NCBI RefSeq assembly: GCF_007565055.1
Contig: NC_044558.1
Location: 128,785,235-128,849,234, forward strand
Length of the DNA stretch: 64,000 nucleotides
Source: Rhinopithecus roxellana
Lineage: Eukaryota; Chordata; Mammalia; Primates; Cercopithecidae
Direction: 5' to 3'
Shown: one piece after another, positions 11,872 through 23,995 of the stretch
Numbering within the stretch: the first letter of the stretch is position 1
How the letters are laid out: each line of letters starts with the position of its first letter
Notes under the pieces: generated by a model
What the model was told of the DNA's origin: nothing
The model's database searches: none
What the model saw: only the letters and a program-made list of their open reading frames with translations
Made by a program: the position numbers and the translations under genes

Positions 11872-13494
11872 TAATTTTAGTTTATATTCCAGGATACATG
11901 TGCAGGGCATGCAGGTTTGTTACATAGGTAAACATGTGCCATGATGATTTGTTGCACCTATCAACCCGTCAACTAGGTATTAAGCCCCGCATGCATTAGA
12001 TGTTTATCCTGATGCTCTCCTTTCTCCCTGCTCCCCAACAGGTCCCAATTTGTGTTGTTCCCTCCCTGTGTCCATGTATTCTCATTGCTCAGCTCCCACT
12101 ATTAGTGAGAACATGCAGTGTTTAGTTTTCTGTTCCTGTGCTAGTTTGCTGAGGATAATGGCTTCCAGCTCCATCCATGTCCCTGCAAAAGACATGATCT
12201 CATTCCTTTTCATGGCTGCATAGTATTACATGGGGTATATATACCATATTTTCCTTATCCAGTCTATCATTGGTGGGCATTTGGGTTGATTCCATGTCTT
12301 TGCTATTGTGAATAGTGCCGCAATGAACACACACCTGCATATATCTTTATAACAGAATGATTTATATTCGTTTGGGTGTATACCCACTAATGGGATTGCT
12401 AGCTCAAATAGTATAGTATTTCTGGTTCTAGATCTTTGAGGAATTATCACCCTGTCTTCTATAATAATTGAACCAATTTACATTCCCCCCAACAGTGTAA
12501 AAGCATTCCTATTTGTCCACAACCTCTCCAGCATCTGTTGTTTCTTGACTTTTTAATAATCACAATAGGACTGGAATGAGATGATATCTCAATGTGGTTT
12601 TGATTTGCATTTCTGTAATGATCAGTGATGCTAAACTTTTAAAAATATTTGTTGGCCACATAAATGTCTTCTTTTGAGAAGTATCTGTTCATGTCCTTCG
12701 CTCACTTTTTAACGAGGTTGTTTGCTTTTTTTTTTTTTTTTTCTTGTAAAATTAAGTTCCTTGTAGACTCTGGATATTAGACCTTTGTAAGATGGATAGA
12801 TTGCAAAAATTTTCTCCCATTCTGTAGGTTGCCTGTTCACTCTGATGATAGCTTCTTTTGCTGTGCAGAAGCTCTTTAGCTTAATTAGATCTCATTTGTC
12901 AATTTTTGCTTTTGTTGCAATTGCTTATGATGTTTTAATCATGAAATCTTTACCCTTGCCTATATCCTGAATAATATTGCCTAGGTTTTCCCATAGCGTT
13001 TTTATAGTTTTGGGTTTTACATTTGAGTCTTAAACTACCATTAACATTTTTCACTGAATTCGAAAAAAAAACTACTTTAAAATTCATATGTAACCAAAAA
13101 CACAAGTATAGACATGTATAGCCAAGACAATCCTAAGCAAAAAGAACAAAGCTGCAGGCATCACCGTACCAAAACTCCAAACTATACTACAAGGCTACAG
13201 TAACCAAAACAGCATGGTACTGGCACAAAAACAGACACATCGACCAAGGAACAGAAAAGAGATCTCAGAAATAAGACCACACATCTGCAACCATCTGATC
13301 TTTGACAAACCTGACAAAAACAAGCTATGGGGAAATGATTTCCTATTTAATAAATGGTGCTGGGAGAACTGGCTAGCCATATGTAGAAAATTGAAAAGGA
13401 CCCCTTCCTTACACCTTATACAAAAATTAACTCCAGATGGATTAAAGACTCAAGTGGATTGATATTTTAAAGGGAGAAACATGATGCAATGCTA

Positions 13495-13630
13495 TGGAAT
13501 GTTTAAAAGCACTAGCTGAACCTGGCACTAGCATTGACTAGCTGTTATCTTGGACAAGTTAATTAACCTCATTTTTAAACATATACCACAGGATAATCAT
13601 AGCACCTACCTCAAAGAGTTGCTGATGTTG
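13495..13630 (+). repeat. MIR fragment
   Basis: MIR-like core phrases are seen: 'CTAGCTGTTATCTTGGACAA', 'TTAATTAACCTCATTTTT' and 'AGCACCTACCTCA'. Strongly diverged. Confidence 0.65.
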
Positions 13631-13633
13631 TTA

Positions 13634-13790
13634 TTTCATTCAAGAAATACTTATTGAGCACCTATTCTATGCCAAATATTTCTAGATTCTAGAGATATTG
13701 TTATAAGCAAAAGAGTCGAAATTACTACTCATGGATTTTGGTCTGGTTGAAGGAAGAAACAAAATAAGTCAACAAGTAAGATTAAGAGGG
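13634..13790 (-). repeat. LINE2 3' end fragment
   Basis: 'CATTCAAGAAATACTTATTG' and 'AGCACCTATTCTATGCC' match the antisense L2 3' end; decays toward 13790. Confidence 0.6.
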
Positions 13791-14194
13791 AATCCTTTTC
13801 TTTTGCTAGATCAAATAAGTAAATATATTTAAAATGGGCTGTGTGTGTGTGTGTGTATGCATGTGCACGTGTGCAATGCTTGGTAACCAAATCAGAACTT
13901 TTTTTCTAAAATCCCTTTTAGAATTTCTCAGATGTTACTTGTACTGCTTCTCAGCTGCTGATGATGAGACTTCTTTCACTTTTTCCAACTATTTAAGTAG
14001 TTTGAAGAAAGACAGACAGAAATATATTTGCCGTAGTGAAGCTCTGTGGACAAAACCTGGGAACTGCTTCAAAAGTAAGGGGAGGAGCCCTGATCACTCC
14101 TGCCACCTCATCTGGAGTGGAAATGGACATTTCAACCTTTCATTTCTCTTGAGAAGCTTCAAGCGCAGGATTGTTTTATACTCTCTGGTAAAAA

Positions 14195-14438
14195 TTAGAG
14201 TTAACATTTGTTGAATATTTATGATGTGCCACAGGTTATTCTAGGAACACAGGGCTGTTAACTAATGTAATCCTCTCAACAAATGTTTAAAATAAGTACT
14301 ATTATTATCCCACTTTTACGGATAGGACACAGGTACAGATAGGCTTTATCATTCCCAAGACTTCACAGCTGGTAAGCAGAAGAATGGGAATTCAGTCAGC
14401 TTCAGAACACTACACTAAACTGCCTCTCAGTAGTTGAT
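14195..14438 (-). repeat. MIR element, nearly full length
   Basis: Antisense MIR: 'TATGATGTGCCA', 'CTATTATTATCCCACTTTTA', 'CTTCACAGCTGGTAAGCAG' and the end 'AAACTGCCTCTC'. Confidence 0.8.
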
Positions 14439-14759
14439 ACTAAATTAGCAAATAGATGTGAAAGAGACTTAAAATAATTTTGGAGACAGCTGCATGTTCT
14501 TTCTCTTTCTTTTGTTGAAATATGTATAAACTCTTAGAATGTTGAAAATAGTGAAGAACCAAACCACAGAAAACATATGGTAGTCTATATATCCCAACTT
14601 TTCTCAAAAGAAAACATTTCTCAAAAGAAACCACATTGCCTATGTTCAAAAGCACCCTGGCTCCATGCCTGGCCCCCACCCACCTCCTTGTTTCACTTTT
14701 TCATCTTCTGTCAAGATCATCCAGGGCTTTTATGAAACAATTTAACAAAATAATTTCAG

Positions 14760-15650
14760 GAAGGCAAAAGTGCTATGAAGACAATCAAACAGAATGATGG
14801 ACTTGGGAATGCCCAGGGGTTCACATTTTCGGGGTGTGGACTGGAAAGTTCCTTGATGAAATAATGCTTGAAATGAAATTCAAAGCATAAGAAGGAAAAA
14901 ATGTGTGAATATCTAGAGACAGAATGCTTCAAGCATGGAGATCAACAAATGCAAAAGCCCTAGGACAGAAGGAAACAAGCTTGGCATATTTGATAAGAAG
15001 GTTGGTGTAGTTGGAGAAAGAGAGCTATCCTTACTGAGGGGAAAGGGGAACAAGATGCAGCTGGAGAGTTGAGCAGAGGCCAGGTCATGTACCGCACTAT
15101 GCCCAGCAAGGAGTTAGGATTGTATTTATTGGAAATGGGAATCGATAGGAGGGTGTGAAGCAGAAAAACTACTTGATCACATTTGTGTTTTTAAAAGGCC
15201 TATTTGGGTCAGGTGCAGTGTCATATGCCTATAATCCCAGCACTTCGGGAGGCCAAGGAAGTCGAATTGCTTGAGCTCAGGAGTTCAAGACTAGCCTGAG
15301 CAACATGGCAAAACCCCATGTCTACAAAAAATACAAAAATTAGCCAGGCATGGTAGTGCGTGCCTGTAGTCCCAACTGCTCCCTACTCAGGAGGCTGAGC
15401 AGGAGGATCACTTGAGCTTGGGAAGTCAAGACTGCAGTGAGCCAAGATTGTGCTACTATACCCCAACCTGGGTGACAGAGACCCTGTGTTATAAAAATAA
15501 AAATAAATTTTTTTAAAAAAGCCTTTGGCTGCTCTGTGGAGACAGGACTGGCCAGGGAAGGAAGAGTACAGCCAAATCGCTACTGCAAAAGCCCAGGCAA
15601 GAGATGGTCAATGGGCGTAAGTTTGGTATCACTGACAGTAAAAATTTGCA
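14760..15650 (-). repeat. LINE2 fragment interrupted by an Alu
   Basis: Antisense L2 reverse-transcriptase/3' region phrases include 'CAAAAGCCCTAGGACAGAAG', 'GGCCAGGTCATGTACC' and 'GCTGCTCTGTGGAGACAGGA'. The Alu at 15205-15513 splits it. Confidence 0.75.
15205..15513 (+). mobile_element. Alu (J/S type)
   Basis: A diverged full-length Alu with 'CCTATAATCCCAGCACTTCG' and an A/T-rich tail (AAAATAAAAATAAA). Confidence 0.88.
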
Positions 15651-17019
15651 CATATTCGGAACTTATTTGGGAGAGAGCCTGAAAGGTTTACTGATTGAGC
15701 TTTTCTGGAAGGCTTTCTATAAGGGGAATATTTAGAAAATTCTGTGGCAACTCCTTGGATAAGGAGTTGTTAAGGAACCAAATTATTTTCCCTAGTACCT
15801 TAGTTACTCTGGTAAGTTTTTACACAAAATAATGTTCGTGGGACTTAGACGGACCTGTCCAAAATGCACAAAAATGCCTGTTTTATATGACAAACGAATT
15901 TATTAACCATGCATAAAGAGTTTCTAAAACACTGATAATGTCCCTTAGTCATAAAAACACATTCTTCCCTTGCTTCTTTGTGTCTATCAACCTCCCTTTT
16001 TTTTTTAAATCAGAAACAATACTCTTCTTTGAATAAATATCTACCCAAGGTCATCATCCCTCTCTCGCAACAGTGAAACATAGAGTCCTTTAAGTTGTCA
16101 CTGTTGACCCTCACTCTACTCCCAATATTCAATACGATTTCTTAACTTTCAGTACCACTTTACCACATATAATGTTGTACTTAAAGACCTATGTGCATAC
16201 TCCTCTTCAATTTGCCAGTGAGTCTACCAGAAACCTGCAACTGCCCAACAAAAAGTGTCCTAGTCCCCTTCTCTGTTGATGAAACTCAGTATCGTGTTGG
16301 AGACACTGGTCCTGTAAGCTGGCAAGTAAAAGTTCTAGACAAGCATATATATCAGGGAGGCAGCTATGAAGATGTTTGGCTGCCACATGCACGCGCGTGT
16401 TTGTGCGTGTGTGTGCACGCACTCACACACACATGCACTTATAGATAAGACAGAGAGTAGTCATGGCAAAAAGTGAGCTTGTTATCCATCCTAACAAATA
16501 GGATGGAGAAAATTGTGTCCAAAGACCACCAAAAATCCCCAACGCTCTTCTAAAACGACTTCCAAATAACTGGTAGAATAAAACTTTTTAATGACTGGTA
16601 GAATAAAACTTTCAAATTTTGTCCCAAACTTATAAATAGACAGGCAGCAGAGGTAGACAGAGTTTGTGGATCACCCTCAGAAAGGTTTCCTGGGTTTTAA
16701 AAGCGACCAAGTTTTAGCTCCCAAAGAAAACTGAGAATCTTCCTTTCAAATTCTGTTACTGTTTGCTTCTCATCTCAAATTCGGAACTCTGTAGATAGTG
16801 TCACTTGATAAGAAGTCTGTTGGAGGGACTCCTGTAGTGTGGATCCTGAGGTTTTGTTTCTTTTCATATTGGAAGATGAAGCAACTGCTGTGGTATAACT
16901 TATTAAACTCTAAGACATGGGATAAAGACGATCAAATCATATTGGCAAGCATGTTGTATTCATAGTCTGCCTCTGCAAGATACAAAGACCAACTATGGGA
17001 TAGATAGTATAAAACTAGG
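15651..17019. other. Intergenic DNA, no gene seen
   Basis: Contains a decayed alternating purine-pyrimidine tract (TG/CA/CG mixture) at about 16388-16440. A frame of 85 codons at 16191-16448 shows no known domain and runs into this simple repeat. No other feature is recognised. Confidence 0.5.
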
Positions 17020-17243
17020 TCAGTCTGTGAGTAGAATCTGGCCTGCCACCTGATTTTGTAATTAGAGTTTTATTGGAACACAGCCACGTTCAATTATTCA
17101 AATTTTATCTATGGCTGCTTTTGCAAACACAAGGCAGGTTTAGATATTTGAAACAGTGATATTATATCTAACAAAGCTTAAAATATTTGTAATATAATAA
17201 TATATTTAGACCTTTACGGGAAAATGTTTGCTGATCTCTGGTG
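17020..17243 (+). mobile_element. hAT-type DNA transposon fragment
   Basis: The phrases 'GTTTTATTGGAACACAGCCA', 'TCTATGGCTGCTTTTGC' and the end 'AATGTTTGCTGATCTCTGG' belong to the nonautonomous hAT family whose ends read CAGGGGTCGGCAAACT. The 5' end is missing. A second copy is at 26860-28412. Confidence 0.7.
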
Positions 17244-18049
17244 CAAAACAATGCTTCTGGTAGCAGTAGTGGCCAGTTTGTGGTAGTGTCTGCAGAAGCT
17301 CTAGTAAAAATTGGGACCTATGGCTAAACAGATGAATCCCAATGGAAAGTATTGGGTTGAATTCACGTGTCTATGGTGACACATCTACCGTTGTTGTCTT
17401 TGAAAACAACCTCTGAGATCACAGGCTTATATTTGAGCTGTATAGTACACAGTCTTCCTTCAGAGTCTGCACATCCTGTTATGTCACTATAAACATCAAA
17501 CACATTAGGTGTGTTCTCTTCACCCCATTACACAAGTTCTTTCCTCTCAATGAGCATTAATTAGTCAGGTGTGGTGTCCCATAAATTTTTTCTGTGCTCT
17601 ATTTTTTTTGTGTGCTCTATTTTTAAAATGTGGAAAGTAAGCTCTCTAGGAAATCCTTCATTTGGAGAATATGTTATTTAATGGCTCTCAGGAGCATAAC
17701 ATTGAATTAATCATAATCCTTGGATCACCCCCTTGGTCTCACCATTTTTCAGGCATGGTGTACTTTTATTTATGAAATCTAAAGCTTTGTCAATAAACTA
17801 AATCTAAGAGTCAGACTTCCCCCACCAACCCACCCCCTGTCTCCTCCAGTCTGAGGAAACCTCTACCTGAATCTTGAGTCCATCATGAATCTTCTGCTTA
17901 TCACTCCCTTACTTTTAATTTTATACAGTTTTGCAATTGCATTTATGCATATTCCTAAAGAGAGAGAGAGACAGAGAGAGAGAGAATGCATGTGTGCCTG
18001 TGTGTATGTGTGTTTAATTGCTTAAAACTTTATATAGAGAGAGATTGAG
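17244..18049. other. Intergenic DNA with a (GA)n tract
   Basis: No gene is seen. A GAGA-rich microsatellite lies at 17959-17986, followed by a short TG-rich tract to about 18012. Confidence 0.5.
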
Positions 18050-19380
18050 GCTATATATAACTTGAAGGAACATTTTTCTCACTCGTTGCTATCATTCATC
18101 CATGTTGTAACTATCCATTCATCCACATTATTATATAATTCTCATTAATTTATGGTTATAGCTGTAGAATACTATAATGGGTGAATGCACCACAATGTAG
18201 TCATCTAATTTTACCTTTAATGAGCATTTGGATTGTTCTTTGGGTTTTGCTATTTAGAACAGCTCCTACTATGTAAGTGCAAAAGTTTCTTTTGGGACTA
18301 GACTTGTCTGTGAAACGGTGCATTAAATGGTGTGTTAATGCTCAACTCTAAGAGGCAAATCCAAACTGTATTCTAGTAGTGATACCAATTTATGCTCTCA
18401 GCAGTAATGTGTCAGTGTTATTTAAACATATTGGTATTTTCTAGGTTTTTATTTTTCTCAAATGGTTAGGTATAAAATTGTATCTCATTATTTCAATGTG
18501 TATTTTTCTGATCATTAAAGAGAGTAAACATTTTCTTCATATGTTTATTGGCTATTTGCATTTCTTCCCTCTGATGTGCCTGTTCATTTATCTTGTCTGT
18601 TTTTCTATTGGGTTATTTGTCCTCTTTTTATTAATGAGTAAAGATTCTCTGTGTATTATTAACTGTAACCTGTTAGTTTGGTGCATTGTAAATACTTTCT
18701 CCCACCTGTGTTATTTGTAATTTCATTCTTTATGTTGGCTTTTGATAAACAAAAATTCTTGTTTTTCAGTAGCCATCTTGGACCTGAGGAAGAAAAAAAA
18801 ATCCTTGCTTTTAATACAGTCAAAATTTTAAATTTTTTTCTCTGTAGCCAATGCTTATTTGTTACAGGTTTAAGAAATCTTACCCTCCCTAAAGATGTTA
18901 AAAAACAAAACTCTAAATTTTTAAAAGATGTTTGAAAATGTTGTTTTTGATATGTATATCTTTACCTGGGGTTTATTTTTGTATACGATATGAAACAGAA
19001 ATTCAATATTATCTTTTTCCATATAGATATGCTTTTTCCAGCTCCAATCTCTTTTCCTCCTTGATCTCTCATGCAACTGTGATCATATGCCAAAATCCCA
19101 AACACATTTCGACCTGTTTTTAGGCTCATTCTATTACACTGTGTCAATTTATCTATCCTTGCACTATTACCACACTGTGTTCATTATTATGGCTTTTTCA
19201 TAAGCATTAGAATCCAGTAGGTAAAATCCCAATCCACCCCTCACAGACTTCCCTTTAGAAGTGTTCTGTTGGTGATCTTTTACTTGACTGTGTAAACTGG
19301 AAATAATCTTATCAAATTTTATGACTGTTACTTACTTTGAACCTACAGATCAATATGGGGAGAAATGTCATCAGTATAAT

Positions 19381-19685
19381 TTTTTTGTTGTGTTTTTTTT
19401 TGAGACAAGGCTTCACTCCATTGCCCAGACTGGAGTGCAGTAGCACAATCAGCTCACTGCAGCTTTGAGGACCTCCTGGGCTCAGGTGATCCTCTCACCT
19501 CAGCCACGCAAGTCGCTGGGACTACAGGCGCACTCCACCATGCCCAGCTAATGTTTTGTATTTTTTTGTAGAGATGGGGTTTTGCCATATTGCCTAGGCT
19601 AGTCTCGAATTCCTGAGCTCAAGAGATCAGCCCACCTTGGCCTCCCAAAGCACTGGGACTATAGGTGTGAGCCACTGCACCTGGC
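19381..19685 (-). mobile_element. Old Alu (AluJ-like)
   Basis: A reverse Alu with the flanking duplication CATCAGTATAAT/CATCAGTATGAT (19369-19380, 19686-19697). Confidence 0.9.
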
Positions 19686-19820
19686 CATCAGTATGATATT
19701 AAGTTTCATCCATGAACATGATTTATCTATTTAGGATTTAGTATTTTCTTAATATGTTTTTAAAAGTATTATAATGTTACCTATAGAGATATCAAATATG
19801 TTTTGTAAATATCTATGAAG

Positions 19821-20112
19821 ACTGGGCACGGTGGCTCATGCCTATAATCCCAGCACTTCGGGAGGCCGAGGCGGGAGGGTCTCCTGAGGTCAGGAGTTTG
19901 TAGACCAGCCTAACCAACATGGAGAAACCCCATCACTACTAAAAATACAAAAATTAGCTGGGCATGGTGGCAGGCGCCTGTAGTCCCAGCTACTTGTGAG
20001 GCTGAGGTAGGAGAATCGCTTGAACCCTGGAGGCAGCGACCCGAGATCACACCACTACACTCCAGCCTGGTGACAGTGAGACTCCGTCTCAAGAAAAGAA
20101 AAGAAAAAAGGT
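19821..20112 (+). mobile_element. AluS-like element
   Basis: A forward Alu with a tail of AAAAG units, flanked by exact ATATCTATGAAG (19809-19820, 20113-20124). Confidence 0.92.
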
Positions 20113-20340
20113 ATATCTATGAAGTATCACTTCATGGAGACTTATCAGGTCAAGATCCTTTTCCTTCTATTTCTAAGTTCCTTTGAATGTTTATCATGAT
20201 TAGTTATTAAATTGTATCAAATGTTTATGAAATGGTATTTGTAGTCTATTAATGTGATTAATTGCACTTATGAATTTGTCTATTTTGTTAGGTTTTTAAA
20301 AGACCAAATACTTGCCTTTCTTCACCGTTGAAAGGTAAGA

Positions 20341-20940
20341 GTAAATTTGTCCAAGACTGATTCCCTGCAGGGTACCTCCTGCAGTGCTCCACTGGAAACT
20401 AGCTATTGTTTAATACTTAAGGCAATCAGTCTTGTAGAGTGTTACAGTGAAGGCCTCAGGTTCTAGAAGGTTTGAATTAAGATTCATACCTTAGCCCCTC
20501 ACCATGACAAAGGAAGTACTAGTGTTTCCTCATTAATAAATGCCATGATCAAGGAATAAGGATATAGATAAAAATGTTGCCAAGTCACAGTGCTATGACC
20601 TGTACACTTAGAGTCCATCACTTCATATATCAGGAAAGGGACTTGTGCTTCCTTCACAGTCCAAAGCCAGAGGTCCTCTCCCCAAATCTGGTGTCCAGTT
20701 CTGCCAGATATATGTAGAATGCCTAGATGATAGGGGACCTGCTCACCTGTTAGAATTTCTATCCACCAAAGTATCCTTCAATAAATGATGTTCCAGAAAT
20801 ATTTGTGTGCCTCTTAATTTTATTTTTGTATTATTTTTTGTTGATTTTGGTATATATGTACACATATTCCTTTATTTCCATATTATTTGTGCTATTGTTT
20901 TGTGTTTATGACTTTAGATACCTAGTTTACTGATTGTAAT
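20341..20940. other. Unassigned intergenic segment
   Basis: Sequence between two L1 blocks with higher complexity and normal GC (about 20340-20800). I recognise neither a repeat nor an exon; it could be an older LTR or unique DNA. Confidence 0.35.
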
Positions 20941-20945
20941 ACTTT

Positions 20946-20955
20946 CTTCTTTTCT

Positions 20956-21011
<56 letters not shown>

Positions 21012-21015
21012 TTTT
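20946..21015 (+). repeat. (TTTC)n microsatellite
   Basis: About fifteen nearly perfect TTTC units form the expanded tail of the reverse Alu that follows. Confidence 0.95.
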
Positions 21016-21265
21016 CTTTCTGAGAAGGGGTCTCCCTCTGTCTCCCAGGCTGGAATGCAGTGGCACATTCTCTGTTCACTGCAACCTCCACCTCCTCCTG
21101 GGTTCAAGCGATTCTCCTGCCTCCTGAGTAGTTGGGACTACAGGCGCGCGCCACCATGTCTGGCTAATTTTTGTATTTTTAGTAGAGATGGGTTTCTCCA
21201 TATTGGCCAGGCTGGTCTCAAACTCCTGGCCTCAAGCAATCCACCCTCCTTGGCCTCCCAAAGTG

Positions 21266-21967
21266 TGGCAGTCCAATTCTTCCTGACAATCCCATAGACA
21301 GGCCTGCATGACAGCCACACAGACAAGCCTGCATAGCACTCCAGTTACATGGACAAATTTCCACAGAGCTGCCTTAACATTGAGCAAATAATCGGTGCCC
21401 AGACATCAAAGCTAGAAATGCAAACATGGCCATCAGGAGCCTTGCATAGCCTTCTCCCTTGCTGGAGCAAGTCAAAACAAAAGAGACAGCCTTCCTAGTG
21501 CCAGGACCCGTCTTGGGTTGACAGTATCTGAGATGAGTCAAGGTAACAGAGGCAACTGTTTGAATAGATTTACTGGAGAGTCTAAGGCAGCTCTTTGGAC
21601 CAAGCTGTAAAGAAGATAAGCTAGAAATAATCACTCTGGTACCACAGTAGACAGGCCTTGAAGGCACTGGGGCCCTCACAGCTTAATTGGATTTAGCAAG
21701 CATTTTTTTTCCCCCTCTGACCTTCTAGTTGAAACAAAATTAGTTACCTATAGATTTAGGCAAATGCTGTAGTGCACATAGGCACATAACCCCAACCTAT
21801 ATAAGCACTAAGAAAATTGTAACACTTTGAGTTGGTTTGGTGGAACTATCTCCAACCTTCTCCCTGTATTCAGCAATAGCAATAAATTCCCTTCTTTCCT
21901 AGTTTGTCTGCTTCTCGTTATTGGGCCAGGAGAAAATGCAGCCAGACCCAGCTCTGTTCTGAGAAGA
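21266..21967 (+). mobile_element. Solo LTR-like insertion inside an Alu
   Basis: A 702-bp insert begins TGGCAGTCC and is flanked by AAAGTG on both sides (21260-21265, 21968-21973). Near its right end lie a TATA-like 'CCTATATAAGC' and then 'GCAATAAATTCCC' as a polyadenylation signal, followed by a short U5-like tail. This is the R-U5 layout of an LTR on the + strand. The 3' end does not finish in a clear CA, so the boundary or the class (ERV1 versus ERVK) is uncertain. No coding frame of note. Confidence 0.7.
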
Positions 21968-22029
21968 AAAGTGTTGGAATTACAGGAGTGAGCCACTGTA
22001 TCCAGCCTCTTTTTTTTCTCTTTCTTCTT

Positions 22030-23995
22030 TTCTAGTGTAAGTCCTTAAAGTTATAAGTTTCTCTTGAAGTACAATACACGTTGCTAAGTAGTGTTTTCTT
22101 ATCATTTACTTCTAGACAATTTTTAATTTTCATATGATGTTTTCCTTAACCTGTGAGTTATTTGCTAATATTTTTTTAATTTCCAAATATGTGGAATTTT
22201 GTATTTACATTTTGCTATTAACTAACTTAATCACATTGTGTTCAAAGACTGGGATCTGAATGATGCTTGTTTTTTAAAATTTATCAGACTTATTTTATTG
22301 CCTGGATTCTGATCAGCTTTTGTAAATGTCTCCCATTTTCTTCAGAGAAATGTGCCATCTCTAAATGTTAGATGCAGAACAACTCTATATCTGCCTATCA
22401 CATCAAGTTTGTTGCATGTATTGTTTAGGTATTTTAGTGCTTAGATATTTTCAATATTTTCAAACTGTTATACATTTAACTTACCAATAATGAAAGGATG
22501 TACTGAAATTTTAGTATAATCCTGGATTTATAAACATTTCTCTCATATTATTAATTTGGATTCATGTATTTTGAGGCTTAAAATTTCTACACCTCCATAG
22601 TGCATTTAATCCTTATTATTATTTGATGATATATTGTATTCCTAATCATTATTTTGTACTTTAAAGTCTATTTTATCGGATATAAATAGCTACACTAATT
22701 TTCATTTGGCTAACATTTGCCTGATGTATCTTTTCTTCATATTTTTGCTTTTGACCTTTAAATGTTCTTATCTTTTTGGTACACATTTGGATTATTTACT
22801 TATCAAACCATATCTTTTAACTGGTGAGTTCAGTCTAATTTTATTTTTTTAAATTGTTGATAAACTTAGACCTGCTTTTATTGTCTTAATTCATTATTTC
22901 AGTTTGTCCCACTTTTTGTTTTATATTCTTACTTTATTTTAAAATTTACATCTCTATTTCCCTCTTAATGAGATCAGAACTATCCTCTTGATTCTTACCA
23001 TACTATCATTATCTAGACTTTCAACTTTGCATCTGGGTTTTTGGGGAGAAGGGGAGTTAGCAATTTTTGAAGCAGCAAATTTTTCAAACAGCAAATTTTT
23101 AAAACAGCAACAAATGTTTATTCTTTTAATCGTCTTTACCTCATACATTTCATGTATTTCCTGGATTTTTCTCTATTTTTATTTAAGTATTTTATCCAAA
23201 ACTGTTTTTAGTAGGAGCTTTTGTGTGGCAAACCTGAGATCTTGTCTGCCTGAGAATATTATTTTTATATTATACTCTCATTTCTGAAGAACAATTTGGC
23301 TCACACTAAATTTAAGATCTCTTTCTGTGATATTTTTAAAATATTGCTTCATTTATTCTTGACCCGAGTGCTGCAATTGAGGAACCTGAGATTGATATTT
23401 TCTTGTCCTTTTGCATGTCAATTTTTTATTCTCTTCAGAAATTTTTATATTTTTTCTTTGTCTTTGTTAGTCTTGAATTTCACTATAGTATTTGTGTATG
23501 TGCTTTTCAATATTTCTCTTTTTTAACTTTCTACAAGCTCTTTCAATATGAAGACTTGTAAAATATTTTAATTCCAAAAAGTTAGCACTTTTCCATTTTC
23601 CTCCTCGTCTCTTGGCTTCTCTTCTATATTTTCTTACTTTTTGTTCTTGGCTTCTTCCTTCTGGAGGATTTTCTCCATCTGATATTTTCTTTCAATACTT
23701 CATTCCTCAAGCTTTATCCGTTCTGCTACTCATCCCATCTGCAGCTTTCATTATGCAATTATTTTTTATACATAATATCCTCTGTTCTTTTGGTGTTTTG
23801 CTGTTCTTGTCTCATATTGTTAGTAACTATACTTTTTCTCTTTTATTATGTTTATTACTTTAATTTTTTGTAACTGTTCTGATATTCTGATTCGGTTTGT
23901 ATCTGTAACCTAATCTGTTATTTTTTAGTTCAAATGGCTGTGCTCTCAAATGTCTTTTTATTTGAGTCTGGGAGCTCATCTTACCTTGAAAATAT
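22030..23995 (-). mobile_element. Old L1 (L1M-type), antisense, middle and 5' part
   Basis: Antisense L1 phrases recur ('ACCTGTGAGTTATTTGC', 'CATTGTGTTCAAAGACTGG', 'TTTTGAGGCTTAAAA', 'TTCTGAAGAACAATTTGGC'). Likely the upstream continuation of the element at 18050-20340. Confidence 0.7.

Larger units (their letters stand above)
10444..13455 (-). mobile_element. 5'-inverted (twin-primed) L1 fragment, interrupted by an LTR
   Basis: Sequence 11878-13034 is the 3' UTR and end of ORF2 of a primate L1 in antisense. At about 13035 the orientation flips: 13036-13455 is the next upstream part of ORF2 in sense. The two parts abut in L1 coordinates at the 'ATTAAAGACTCAA' region. The whole is flanked by GGATTGAT at 10436-10443 and 13456-13463, with the L1 poly(A) tail as poly(T) at 10444-10450. 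It is a dead 5'-truncated copy. The LTR at 10456-11871 sits in its 3' end. Confidence 0.9.
18050..20340 (-). mobile_element. Old L1 (L1M-type), antisense, with two Alu insertions
   Basis: Antisense ORF2 and downstream phrases run through the segment ('CATTTGGATTGTTCTTTGGG', 'TTTATTGGCTATTTGCATTT', 'TTTTCTATTGGGTTATTTG', 'CATCCATGAACATG'). The reading frame is destroyed throughout. Alus at 19381-19685 and 19821-20112 sit inside. Similar antisense L1 sequence resumes at 22030. Confidence 0.75.
20946..22007 (-). mobile_element. Alu split by a 700-bp insertion
   Basis: The reverse Alu runs from 21016 to 'CCTCCCAAAGTG' at 21265, is broken, and resumes at 'GTTGGAATTACAGGAGTGAG' from 21971 to 'CCAGCC' at 22007. 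The two parts join exactly as in an intact Alu. Confidence 0.9.

Noticed and set aside
13214..13462. 82-codon frame resembling L1 ORF2 protein
   Set aside because: It is the inverted 5' part of the truncated L1 at 10444-13455, not an independent gene.
16191..16448. Possible short exon with a protein-like frame (85 codons)
   Set aside because: No homolog is recognised, an antisense frame of similar length overlaps, and the end runs into a TG/CA tract.
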